From: Nitrospirota bacterium
GTDB taxonomy: Bacteria > Nitrospirota > Thermodesulfovibrionia > Thermodesulfovibrionales > JdFR-88
NCBI GenBank assembly: GCA_021819985.1
Contig: JAKAEG010000009.1
Location: 1 to 20,303 of the forward strand
Length of the DNA stretch: 20,303 bases
Direction of reading: 5' to 3'
Both the position numbers and the translations under genes were made by a program. How positions within the stretch are numbered: the stretch's first letter is position 1; every line of letters begins with the position of its first letter. This document shows, in pieces, positions 9,237 to 16,120 of this stretch. The notes beneath the pieces are model-generated. The model worked only from the letters and a program-made list of their open reading frames with translations. It ran no database searches and was not told where the DNA came from.

Positions 9237-9266
9237 TTTTTAAATATGTATTAGAACCTATCTCAA
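9237..9266 (-). promoter_or_regulatory. Possible promoter of the trehalose cluster
   Basis: On the minus strand TTGAGA (9266-9261) is followed after 18 nt by TAAAAA (9242-9237). Transcription would start near 9230 and give a leader of roughly 37 nt carrying the strong ribosome site of the DUF5752 gene. The -35 box lies within the 20-bp repeat at 9252-9271. The -10 box matches the consensus at only four of six bases, so this is a candidate, not a firm call. Confidence 0.35.
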
Positions 9267-9584
9267 AATTGCTTCCGGCTGCAAGAGGTTTTTAAGAAAT
9301 CGCGGCATACGGCGTCGAAAAAAGAAAAATCGTCCTCAAGGCAGCGCTGACTGTTTGGCCGATGAAAATAAGTGATTCAAAGTGGATGCCCGATTAAGGT
9401 CCTCGGGCATGACGTCTTAAATCTTTTAAGCCTGCCCTCGAATTCCTTAGTAGGGGGTCATTCCCGCATGTCGTCAGCGGGAATCCATTTTGACGTTGCG
9501 CCTCCGGGCGATTTCCCTTTTTCTACTTGTCTGACCAGATTTCCGCTCTCTTTCGCTTCGAAATCAATTTTGAGATAGATTCTA
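9252..9584. mobile_element. Putative MITE-like element with inverted 20-bp ends
   Basis: The left end TAGAACCTATCTCAAAATTG (9252-9271) is repeated in inverse orientation at 9565-9584 with one mismatch. Both ends finish in TA, as expected for an element inserted at a TA dinucleotide (IS630/Tc1-mariner style). The interior has no convincing coding frame but holds two REP-like palindromes (9383-9413 and 9457-9487). An exact copy of the end occurs at 20281-20300 and a diverged one at 10434-10450. A non-autonomous element is the simplest reading; a degraded insertion sequence is the alternative. It fills most of the 411-base gap between the DUF5752 gene and the amidase-like gene; apart from this element and two promoter candidates I see nothing else there. 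Confidence 0.55.
9383..9487. repeat. Pair of GTCATNCCCG palindromic repeats, copy B
   Basis: The palindrome at 9383-9413 (arms TGGATGCCCGA and TCGGGCATGAC) and the one at 9457-9487 (arms GTCATTCCCGC and GCGGGAATCCA) are the same two types seen at 5234-5307 but in reversed order, separated by 43 nt of unrelated sequence. The first is nearly identical to its counterpart at 5278-5307. They lie inside the 9252-9584 element, so they may have been carried in with it or may have inserted into it. Confidence 0.8.
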
Positions 9585-9599
9585 CGAGTTTTGTATAAT
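9570..9599 (+). promoter_or_regulatory. Sigma-70-type promoter at the repeat edge
   Basis: TTGAGA (9570-9575) is separated by 18 nt from a perfect TATAAT (9594-9599). The -35 box lies within the inverted end of the 9252-9584 element, while the -10 box is in flanking DNA. Only 5 nt separate the -10 box from ATG 9605, so transcription would begin at or next to the first base of that codon. Either the transcript is leaderless or the real start codon is the in-frame ATG 9659. Confidence 0.6.
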
Positions 9600-9604
9600 G
9601 ATGA

Positions 9605-10432
9605 ATGAGGTTTTTATTTTTTCCCAGGATCTCCGGCAGGGCGCTTGCGGCCGTTTCCATGGTCCTCATTTTTTTCTTCTCCCCGTCCGGGCATGCTTCC
9701 GGTCTTCCCGCCGCCCCGACAGGGCTTATAAATGGAAAGAACGTCTCCAGGCTTTATTCAGAAGTGAATTCAAAAAACCTGTCCACGGGGGAGAGGATCG
9801 CATGGTTTGCCCGCCGGTTCATAGGCACGCCTTATGACCGGGACCCTTTGGGGGAATATGTGACCAGAAAGACCATTGTGGCCGACGACAATGTGGATTG
9901 CATGTATCACGTGTTCCGCTCGGTGGAACTGGCCCTGGCAGGCACTCCGGCAGGCGCGGAGAGACTTGCTCTCATAATGAGGTTCAGGGACGTGGGGAGG
10001 CTTTCGCCCAATGGGGAGGTCCTGAACTATGACGACCGCTATCAATACGGGCTTGATATGGTCCTGTCCGGCAAGTGGGGCAAAAACATTACGGGTTCTC
10101 TTGGAAAAACGGAAACGGTCCCGGCCTCACCCCGTTTTGCCAAAGAAGGGGTATCTTCCGTTCAGGTCCTGCCCAAAAAAGAGATCGGACAGGCTTTAAG
10201 AAAAACAATGTTTAAAAGCGGGGACCTCGTTTTTTTCGTCAAAGACCCCGCCAGGAGGGTTGTTGGTGAAGTGATCGGCCATATGGGGATACTGGCTGCG
10301 CAAGGCGGACAAATCTGGCTGATCCATGCGCACGGCACGAAAAAAATGGGCGGAGCGGTAGCCCAGACCCGTTTTGGCGATTATGCCAGATCGATGCCTT
10401 TTATCGGCATTATTGTCACTCGCCTGGATTAG
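9605..10432 (+). CDS. Secreted DUF1460 / NlpC-P60-like amidase
   Basis: This 275-aa protein carries a signal peptide: Arg-containing n-region, hydrophobic AVSMVLIFFF (15-24) and a likely cleavage after GHA (31). The rest looks like a cysteine peptidase/amidase fold of the NlpC/P60 superfamily, closest to DUF1460 (N-acetylmuramoyl-L-alanine amidase-like): GERIAWFARRFIGTPY (62-77), VDCMYHVFRSVELAL (97-111, candidate nucleophile Cys99), GDLVFFV (206-212), GHMGIL (225-230, His226) and LIHAHGTK (239-246, His241). It may cut peptidoglycan peptides in the periplasm. No clear ribosome site precedes ATG 9605; in-frame ATG 9659 would shorten the signal peptide but keep its core. It stands alone on this strand, with repeat copies on both sides. 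The family call is moderate and the substrate unknown. Confidence 0.7.
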   Translation: MRFLFFPRISGRALAAVSMVLIFFFSPSGHASGLPAAPTGLINGKNVSRLYSEVNSKNLSTGERIAWFARRFIGTPYDRDPLGEYVTRKTIVADDNVDCMYHVFRSVELALAGTPAGAERLALIMRFRDVGRLSPNGEVLNYDDRYQYGLDMVLSGKWGKNITGSLGKTETVPASPRFAKEGVSSVQVLPKKEIGQALRKTMFKSGDLVFFVKDPARRVVGEVIGHMGILAAQGGQIWLIHAHGTKKMGGAVAQTRFGDYARSMPFIGIIVTRLD

Positions 10433-10433
10433 T

Positions 10434-10450
10434 TAGACACCTATCTCAAA
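10434..10450 (+). repeat. Diverged copy of the 20-bp element end
   Basis: TAGACACCTATCTCAAA begins one base after the stop codon of the amidase-like gene. It matches the first 16 bases of the end at 9252-9271 except for one inserted C. No partner in inverse orientation was found before the next gene, so it may be a solo or decayed end. The remaining bases up to 10533 show no clear gene or terminator. Confidence 0.5.
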
Positions 10451-10533
10451 TATCAAATAGGCTCTAAAGATAATTTTTTAAAAAGGAACCCAAGTGAACC
10501 CGCCGCAGTACAACATCAGCATCGGGGAGAAGA

Positions 10534-10743
10534 TCAGCCGTGGACCTTTTCGATTATCTCCGGGTACTCTTTTTTGAATTCGGGATAGCGCCTTCCAAGA
10601 AAAAGCTTGATGGCCTTGAGTTCGCTTTCCATATCGTCCATCCTTTTAAGTGATTTCTCATATTCGGAAAGCTTCTCTTCCAAAGTAGCGATCTCTTTTT
10701 GCAGAAGCCCTATGCTCTCTCTGAGAATTATCTCTTCTTTCAT
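10534..10743 (-). CDS. Small coiled-coil protein of unknown function
   Basis: This 69-aa protein is rich in Glu and Lys. Residues about 5-48 show a heptad-like hydrophobic pattern (I, L, L, I, L, L, Y, L, M, M, L, I, L) typical of a coiled coil, followed by a charged tail with two Tyr-Pro-Glu motifs. ATG 10743 has a good AAAGGAG ribosome site 4 nt upstream, which lies in the 12-nt gap after the bS22-like gene, so the two are probably cotranscribed. No signal peptide or catalytic motif is seen. The family is not recognised. The strong ribosome site and the clean coiled-coil pattern argue that it is real. A role near the ribosome is only suggested by its neighbour. Confidence 0.7.
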   Translation of the reverse strand: MKEEIILRESIGLLQKEIATLEEKLSEYEKSLKRMDDMESELKAIKLFLGRRYPEFKKEYPEIIEKVHG

Positions 10744-10755
10744 GGCGCTCCTTTA

Positions 10756-10848
10756 TTACTTCCGTTTGGAGAATTTCATCTTTTTCCTCAGTTTGCCATG
10801 TTTGTGCTTGGACATTTTCTTTTTACGCCATTTGACAACACTACCCAC
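10756..10848 (-). CDS. bS22-like / AURKAIP1-COX24 domain mini-protein
   Basis: This 30-aa, extremely basic protein is below usual ORF cut-offs. It begins (M)GSVVKWRKKKMSKHKHGKL and ends in KRK, with more than half of its residues Lys, Arg or His. The GSV-x-K-x-R-K-K-x-M-x-K-x-K-H order matches the bS22 mini-protein of the actinobacterial 30S subunit and the AURKAIP1/COX24 domain of mitoribosomal proteins. The start is GTG 10848, placed 7 nt after GGAGG within a near-perfect anti-16S match; an overlapping ATG at 10853 is in another frame that soon stops. It heads a two-gene operon with the 69-aa coiled-coil protein. The likely role is a structural protein of the small ribosomal subunit (inference from the family). 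Confidence 0.75.
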   Translation of the reverse strand: MGSVVKWRKKKMSKHKHGKLRKKMKFSKRK

Positions 10849-10882
10849 CTCATCACCTCCTTCAAAATAAAAAAATTATTCC

Positions 10883-10898
10883 GGGCGGGGCCCCGCCC
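10883..10898. repeat. Perfect 16-bp G+C palindrome in a leader
   Basis: GGGCGGGGCCCCGCCC is fully self-complementary and is followed on the minus strand by an A+T-rich, T-heavy stretch up to the ribosome site of the bS22-like gene. It lies between the candidate promoter at 10913-10943 and GTG 10848. As RNA it could form a tight hairpin and act as an attenuator, or it may end transcripts from the activase gene upstream. A protein operator is another possibility. Confidence 0.5.
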
Positions 10899-10912
10899 CA
10901 TTGACAGCCTAA

Positions 10913-10943
10913 ATTATACACCTTTACAGTGGGAAAGTTTCAA
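10913..10943 (-). promoter_or_regulatory. Candidate promoter of the bS22-like operon
   Basis: On the minus strand TTGAAA (10943-10938) precedes a perfect TATAAT (10918-10913) by 19 nt, slightly longer than the usual 17-18. The -35 box and part of the spacer lie within the last codons of the activase gene. The predicted start near 10906 would give a leader of about 58 nt that includes the G+C palindrome. This lets the small operon be expressed independently of the activase gene. Confidence 0.5.
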
Positions 10944-13900
10944 ATAAAACCCTTGCCTTGGCCTGGTCCATAAAGGCCTCAAGCTGTATCGTGGTGGTCG
11001 CGGATTCCGTGCCGTCATACGGAATGCTTATCGTGGGCACATTGTAGTCCCTGCTTACCCCTCTCATGAGCGCGGTCACAATGGTGCCCGGCATGCAGCC
11101 AAACGGCATCGCGTTTACGATACCCGCCACTCCCTTTCCGGCCAGGTCCACCGCCTTTCCGATGCTCAAAATGGTCTCCCCCTCGAAAGAGTCGTGCACA
11201 TAAGGGGCTGCCTTCTTCATTATCTCACGGGTCTCCGGCTCCCTGATGCTCTTAAGCGAGCTTTTAAAATGCCTGTGAAACCGCTTCTCCACCCTTTTCT
11301 GGAAGAAGCGCTTGAGTGATATCTCGATAAACGCGGAGCGGTCTTTTTTGGCGCGCGCTTTCCTCAACCCCATAAGATTCACGTAATAGATCCATTCTTC
11401 GACCGGGGCAAGCCAGACCTCTCCGCCCAGCCCTTCTATCTTCTTTACGAGATCCTCATTCGAAAAACGGTTCGAGCGGACGAATATCTCGCCGACAACT
11501 CCGATGAGAGGCTTTTTGATTTTGATTTCAGGCCCATTTCCGTTTTTTATATGCTCAAAATCTCCCCTCATCCGGGTGAGCACGTTTTCAAGTCCATTCC
11601 CGTTTTTGCCGTTTCCCCTGACCGCATCGGATATGCGGGAAAGATAATGGTCGTAAAGCTCCTCAGCCGCCCCCTTGCCGGTTTCATAAGGGCGGCTTTC
11701 GTGCAGGCATTTTATGAGCAACTCTATTGCGACTATGCCTTTCCAGCCGTTAAGGGCAAAGTCCCTGCCCATGATCCCAAGGTCCCGGTAAAAACCCGCA
11801 TCCTGATTGGGAGCCAATATCGAGACCTCCGGAAGCCCGATGCTCTCAAGCACCTGCTTATGAAACACATTATACTGGCCAAACCGGCAGGGGCCGGTCC
11901 CGGACGGTATGAAAAACGCGGACTCCTGCGGGTTGAAATCAGTGCTGTAGACCTTCTTCAGCATGTCGCCCGTCGTGACCATAAAGGGATAGCATTCCTT
12001 GCCGGAAACGAACCTGGCGCCAAGCTCGATCGTCTTTTCATCAGGCGCGGGCAATACCTCCGAATGCACTCCGCACTTCTGAAGAGCCGCGCTCAGGGCA
12101 AAGGCATGGTCGGACATCCGGGGGATATACACAATTTTATTTTCTCTTCTATTTTTTCCGGGCGCTGTTTTTGACTGGATGCGGGAAAGGACGTTTCCTG
12201 CGGGTTTTTCTTTTTCCCGTTTTTTTCCCCTCAAAAAACCCTCCACGCTGTCCAGATATGCCTCCAGGCGGGTCACCGCGCCCGCATCCGCGCTGTGCTC
12301 ATCTATCTCTATATGCAGATAAGGTTTTTGTTGTTTTTTACCTTCTAACTCGCTTTTCAGGTATTTAAGGATGAAGGAATCCGGCCCGCAGGAGAAGTTG
12401 CCAAGAAACACCGGAAAAAGAAGAGGATTTCCCTTTATGTATCTTGCTGCCTTAAGTATCCTTTGGCCGCTCCTCCAATACAACTGCGGCAAATCCCCGG
12501 AAATACTCACTTCCTCCAAAGGAAGAAAATCCATTGGAATGGAGGTAACGCCAAGCGTGGCCAGCTTTTCAGGGATCTCCAGGTTCATGCCCCTGTCAAA
12601 CGCGTTATAGCTTCTGCCCATAATTACGACAGCCTTGCCTGTCAGACTTTTGAGCGCCTCCCGCCCTTTTTTAAGGATGGACTCATCAAAACCCCTCTGC
12701 TCCTGCCTGGCCTTCATTAACGCGGTTTTGAGGACATTTTTTTTCACGCCGAACCTTTTACAGATCGTCTGACCGAGCAAAGCCATTAGCTGGCCGTCCC
12801 CTTTGCCAAGATCAATAGGCGGGGCGATCATTTTTTCTTTCAGGCCCTGCAAGGCGACAGCCGCAACATACGGGATGGTTTGTGTTTCGGGGCACGCCTG
12901 CCCGCTTTGGAATTCGCTTCCGGACGGGTTCATGTTTATAAAACTTGGCAGAAATATCGCGTCCAACTGCTTCTGCAAAAGATATTTTATATGCCCATGC
13001 GCCACCTTGACGGGAAAGCACCCTTCCGACAGGACGCTTTCAAGCCCCAGGTTGATCACCTCACGGTCTGTCCTGGGTGACACTTCCACATTTAAACCGC
13101 ATTCCCATAACAAGGTGCTCCAGAATGGCAGCTGGTCCTCGAAATAAAAAATATAGGGCAGGCCGACCGTTGGACGGCCAGTGATATGGGTGTAATTCGA
13201 ATGCGATTTCCAGAGGAGGTCTTCCCTGAGGGCAAAAAGATCGTCAGATTTTGATCTGGAGCCGGCTGTTTTTCGCCTGATATCGTACTTTTCGCACCGG
13301 CCTCCATAGTGGAGATTTCCGTTTTCGCCCTCGATCTTCACCTTATTTATTTCGCATACGTTCGGGCAGCCCTTGCACTGAAAAGTAGATATGCTGTAAG
13401 GCCTTCCGGCCAGCTCGAAACCCTTGAAGATGGTATGGCCCGGGCCTTCCGTTTCCTTTTTGGCGATCAGGGCCATCCCTATTGCGCCCGTTACGTCGTG
13501 GTTCGGGGGGACTATGACCTCCCTTCCAAGATATTTTTCGAACGCGGCGACCACCGCCTTGTTATAAGCCACACCCCCCTGAAAGAGTATCCTTTCACCA
13601 ATGGGCTTTGACGCGACCACGCGGTTTATATAGTTTTGCACAATGGAATAGGCAAGCCCGGCCAGAAGGTCGTCCTTCTGTGCTCCTTTCCCCAGGTTGG
13701 CCATAAGGGAATTTTCCATGAATACGGTGCACCGCTCCCCGAGCCTGAGCGGGCTTTGGGATTTGAAAGCACAGGCCGCATATTCTTTTTTGACCGGGAC
13801 ATTGAGTTTTTCAGCCTGCTCCTCGATAAAAGAGCCCGTGCCCGCGGCGCAGGCCTTGTTCATCTCGAAATCCACAATTACGCCGTCTCTCAAGCTTATG

Positions 13901-15267
13901 TATTTCGAGTCCTGCCCGCCTATTTCAAATATCGTGTCCACCTCGGGCTCGATGCAGGCGGCTGCGGTGGCCTGGGCGGTTATCTCGTTCTTTACTACAT
14001 CGGCCCCCACAAAGTCCGCTATCATGTAACGGCCCGAGCCTGTAGTGCCCACCCCTGCTATCTCCACTTTGTTGCTCAACCGGCCCAACTGGGATGAAAT
14101 GCTCAAAAACCCTTCCCGGACGGCCTCTATCGGCCTGCCGGCCGTCATAAGGTAGCACCTGGCCAGCAGCGTCCCAGAACTGTCGATCACCGCCAGGTTG
14201 GTGCTTATGGAGCCGATATCTATCCCCAGCCACGCCCGGATTTTTTCGTTATCCTTTCCCCCTTTCCCTTTGGGAGAGGGCAAGGGTGAGGGGATATTGG
14301 AAAATCGTGAGGATGAGAGGTCTGGGCATTGATGCCTCTCGCTGAAATTATCACCCGGCACAATCAGCGGCTTGTGGCCGCCGGTATTTTCCTTTTTTTC
14401 TTTCTCAAGAAAGTCCGCCAGAAGCCGGATGTTAAAAGCTACCGGCTTTGCACCTTTTTCCTCCAGGGCCTTTAACGCCGCGCCCCAGGCCCCCATAAGG
14501 CAAAAATCCTCAGGGACGAAGAGGTCATCGATCGAGAGGACCTCTTTAAAGGCCCTCACCATCGCCTGGTTTGCGGCCACGCCGCCCTGGAAGGAAACGG
14601 GCCTCTTTAGTATCCTGCCCCTCATTATCGAGCCCCTGAAGTTCCTGGCGACGGCAAAGCAGAGACCTGCCACGATGTCCTCAACCGGGGTGGCTATCTG
14701 CTGCAGATGGATCATGTCCGATTTGGCGAAAACGCTGCACCTTCCGGCGATCCTCGGCGGATTTTTGGTTTTGAGGCCGAGATTGGAGAACTCCTCGATT
14801 GAGAGGTGGAGCCTTTCGGCCTGCTGGTCCAGAAAAGAACCCGTGCCCGCCGCGCAGACGGAGTTCATGGAAAAATCCTCGATGGCCCCGTCTTTGAGGA
14901 GGATGAGCTTTGAGTCCTCTCCGCCAAGCTCAATAATGGCCCTGATCTCCGGATGTAGTTTAAGGATGGCCGCGGCCTGCGCAACGACCTCATTAAGAGG
15001 GGCAAGCCCCATCACCTGGGCGGCAAGCCTTCCGGCGCTTCCCGTAATTTTCAGTGAGATATTTTTGTTTAATGTATTTTTATTTGACGATTGGGAAGCC
15101 TGTCCGCTGCCCGTCAGGTTTAATGAGATCTCATTGAGGAATTTAAGGGCGGTTTCAAGCGGCCGGCCCCTGTGTTTTTCATAACGGGCCACAAGCTTTC
15201 CGCCTTTTTCGTCCAGTACCACCAGCTTGACGCTTACGGAGCCCGCGTCAAGGCCCGCATAATACAT
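10924..15267 (-). CDS. Large acyl-CoA dehydratase activase (two BadF/BcrA ATPase domains)
   Basis: This 1447-aa protein belongs to the 2-hydroxyacyl-CoA dehydratase activator (BadF/BadG/BcrA/BcrD) group. Two ASKHA ATPase domains are visible: domain 1 about 1-275 (GLDAGSVSVKLVV, IIELGGEDSK, CAAGTGSFLDQQ with Cys138, RCSVFAKSD with Cys177) and domain 2 about 345-615 (GIDIGSISTNLAV, IFEIGGQDSKYI, CAAGTGSFIEEQ, RCTVFMENS). The paired cysteines fit the [4Fe-4S] cluster ligands of activases. A DUF2229 region (about 690-920) and a C-terminal 2-hydroxyglutaryl-CoA dehydratase-like region (GKECYPF; PFGCMPGTIVTALM) follow. Members couple ATP hydrolysis to low-potential electron transfer, but the target of this large form is unknown. 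ATG 15267 has AGG at -9 and GGAGG further out. No dehydratase gene is adjacent. The linker at 295-345 holds an in-frame palindrome. Confidence 0.88.
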   Translation of the reverse strand: MYYAGLDAGSVSVKLVVLDEKGGKLVARYEKHRGRPLETALKFLNEISLNLTGSGQASQSSNKNTLNKNISLKITGSAGRLAAQVMGLAPLNEVVAQAAAILKLHPEIRAIIELGGEDSKLILLKDGAIEDFSMNSVCAAGTGSFLDQQAERLHLSIEEFSNLGLKTKNPPRIAGRCSVFAKSDMIHLQQIATPVEDIVAGLCFAVARNFRGSIMRGRILKRPVSFQGGVAANQAMVRAFKEVLSIDDLFVPEDFCLMGAWGAALKALEEKGAKPVAFNIRLLADFLEKEKKENTGGHKPLIVPGDNFSERHQCPDLSSSRFSNIPSPLPSPKGKGGKDNEKIRAWLGIDIGSISTNLAVIDSSGTLLARCYLMTAGRPIEAVREGFLSISSQLGRLSNKVEIAGVGTTGSGRYMIADFVGADVVKNEITAQATAAACIEPEVDTIFEIGGQDSKYISLRDGVIVDFEMNKACAAGTGSFIEEQAEKLNVPVKKEYAACAFKSQSPLRLGERCTVFMENSLMANLGKGAQKDDLLAGLAYSIVQNYINRVVASKPIGERILFQGGVAYNKAVVAAFEKYLGREVIVPPNHDVTGAIGMALIAKKETEGPGHTIFKGFELAGRPYSISTFQCKGCPNVCEINKVKIEGENGNLHYGGRCEKYDIRRKTAGSRSKSDDLFALREDLLWKSHSNYTHITGRPTVGLPYIFYFEDQLPFWSTLLWECGLNVEVSPRTDREVINLGLESVLSEGCFPVKVAHGHIKYLLQKQLDAIFLPSFINMNPSGSEFQSGQACPETQTIPYVAAVALQGLKEKMIAPPIDLGKGDGQLMALLGQTICKRFGVKKNVLKTALMKARQEQRGFDESILKKGREALKSLTGKAVVIMGRSYNAFDRGMNLEIPEKLATLGVTSIPMDFLPLEEVSISGDLPQLYWRSGQRILKAARYIKGNPLLFPVFLGNFSCGPDSFILKYLKSELEGKKQQKPYLHIEIDEHSADAGAVTRLEAYLDSVEGFLRGKKREKEKPAGNVLSRIQSKTAPGKNRRENKIVYIPRMSDHAFALSAALQKCGVHSEVLPAPDEKTIELGARFVSGKECYPFMVTTGDMLKKVYSTDFNPQESAFFIPSGTGPCRFGQYNVFHKQVLESIGLPEVSILAPNQDAGFYRDLGIMGRDFALNGWKGIVAIELLIKCLHESRPYETGKGAAEELYDHYLSRISDAVRGNGKNGNGLENVLTRMRGDFEHIKNGNGPEIKIKKPLIGVVGEIFVRSNRFSNEDLVKKIEGLGGEVWLAPVEEWIYYVNLMGLRKARAKKDRSAFIEISLKRFFQKRVEKRFHRHFKSSLKSIREPETREIMKKAAPYVHDSFEGETILSIGKAVDLAGKGVAGIVNAMPFGCMPGTIVTALMRGVSRDYNVPTISIPYDGTESATTTIQLEAFMDQAKARVLFETFPL
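14255..14300. repeat. REP-like palindrome inside the activase coding sequence
   Basis: On the minus strand the segment reads CCCCTCACCCTTGCCCTCTC, then CCAAAGGGAAAGGGGG, an imperfect palindrome like the CCCTCACCC...GGGAAAGGGG elements common between genes of many environmental bacteria. Here it is read in frame as Ile-Pro-Ser-Pro-Leu-Pro-Ser-Pro-Lys-Gly-Lys-Gly-Gly (about residues 325-337), forming part of the linker between the two ATPase domains. Reading frame is preserved on both sides. Confidence 0.65.
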
Positions 15268-15366
15268 TTAGCCTATTTAGCCTCCAGGGAAAAATAAAAC
15301 AAAAACTATTCTATACGAAAAAGGATATCAAAACAGCGCGTGTATTGCCATTAAAAGTCAAAAAAC

Positions 15367-15381
15367 TGACATTTTTTGTCA
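15367..15381. promoter_or_regulatory. TGACA-N5-TGTCA inverted repeat, possible activator site
   Basis: A perfect inverted repeat (TGACA, five T, TGTCA) lies in the 299-base divergent gap, with its centre about 84 bases before the start expected from the -24/-12 promoter. That is a usual distance for an enhancer-binding protein such as PilR, whose known sites contain TGTC. It could instead serve the activase gene transcribed the other way. Other than this site and the -24/-12 element I see no gene or RNA in the gap. Confidence 0.4.
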
Positions 15382-15430
15382 CAGCCCGGAATTACCGGAT
15401 TGCATCTTGTTGATTATACAGCAATTTTTT

Positions 15431-15447
15431 TTGGCATGAATCCTGCA
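15431..15447 (+). promoter_or_regulatory. Sigma-54 (-24/-12) promoter of the pilin genes
   Basis: TTGGCATGAATCCTGCA contains GG and GC with the invariant 12-base offset and fits the TGGCAC-N5-TTGCA consensus except at two positions. Transcription would begin near 15458, leaving a leader of about 109 nt before the first pilin. Pilin genes in Pseudomonas and Geobacter are known to use sigma-54 with PilR, which supports the call. Confidence 0.75.
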
Positions 15448-15566
15448 CTAATTTAAATGTCTTCATGATGCGATAAAGGGAGGCGGTTAAAGTTTTTGGG
15501 ATAATTTCCCGATAGTTTTAAAGTGCAGGCCGATTTATAAACGGCAAACAAAAAAGGAGGAAGCAA

Positions 15567-16049
15567 ATGTACAAGGCATTAAGCAAGGCAAGGGATGAAA
15601 AAGGTTTCACGCTCATCGAGCTGTTGGTCGTTCTGGCAATCATAGGTATATTGGCCGCCATAGCCATACCGGCGTATATGGGGTATATGGCGAATGCCAA
15701 GAAGCAGGCTGCTTCTACCAACTATGATGCGGCTGTGAGGTACGTACAGGCCGAGATGTCCAAGTATTCATATGCTCCGGGTACCGTGACAACGGGCGCG
15801 GTTGGAGGCCTTCTGGCCGGGTCAAAGAAAAATAGCCCCTGGAATTCCGCCCTGCCTGCTTTCGAAAACACCGCCGCCGCTCCGGGCGTAGGACAGGTCG
15901 CGATATACGGCCCCACATTAACAAGCTCGAGAGATAGTGTGTCGGAAGCCTGCGCGGACGGTAAGCCGATAGAAATCCAAGCCAACACTGATGGAAAGAC
16001 CCCGGCAACAGTAAACATGACCACTACCCTGAACTGCTCAGCTCTTTAG
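15567..16049 (+). CDS. pilA: Type IV pilin 1 (probable major pilin)
   Basis: The 160-aa prepilin has a 13-residue leader ending in Gly, then FTLIELLVVLAIIGILAAIA, with Glu at mature position 5 and the hydrophobic N-terminal helix. Prepilin peptidase would cut after Gly13 and N-methylate Phe14. The C-terminal region has a Cys129-Cys157 pair that could close a D-region disulfide loop, ending in NCSAL. Mature length is about 147 aa, normal for a type IVa pilin. ATG 15567 has a strong AAGGAGG ribosome site 6 nt upstream. It is the first gene after the sigma-54 promoter and is followed by a hairpin terminator, the usual arrangement for an abundant pilin. The symbol pilA is by role; another system such as a type II secretion pseudopilin is less likely. 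Confidence 0.9.
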   Translation: MYKALSKARDEKGFTLIELLVVLAIIGILAAIAIPAYMGYMANAKKQAASTNYDAAVRYVQAEMSKYSYAPGTVTTGAVGGLLAGSKKNSPWNSALPAFENTAAAPGVGQVAIYGPTLTSSRDSVSEACADGKPIEIQANTDGKTPATVNMTTTLNCSAL

Positions 16050-16062
16050 TTGATTAACTTTC

Positions 16063-16096
16063 AAAGAGGCGCGGCAAAGACCGCGCCTCTTTTCTT
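16063..16096 (+). terminator. Hairpin terminator between pilin 1 and pilin 2
   Basis: AAAGAGGCGCGG (16063-16074) pairs perfectly with CCGCGCCTCTTT (16081-16092) around a six-base loop, followed by TCTT. It starts 14 nt after the pilin 1 stop. The T-tract is short, so some read-through to the second and third pilin genes is likely, giving high pilin 1 and lower downstream expression. Confidence 0.85.
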
Positions 16097-16120
16097 ATGA
16101 CGTGATCATGGATTATCATT

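Noticed and set aside
9272..9564. Remnant transposase inside the repeat-bounded element
   Set aside because: Frames are short and interrupted on both strands, with no recognisable catalytic motif.
14372..15184. Plus-strand frame of 270 codons opposite the activase
   Set aside because: It mirrors the codon bias of the activase gene on the other strand and is rich in Ser/Pro without domains.
15448..15566. Cyclic-dinucleotide (GEMM) riboswitch in the pilin leader, as in Geobacter
   Set aside because: I could not find the conserved GEMM core elements or the paired helices in the 109-nt leader.
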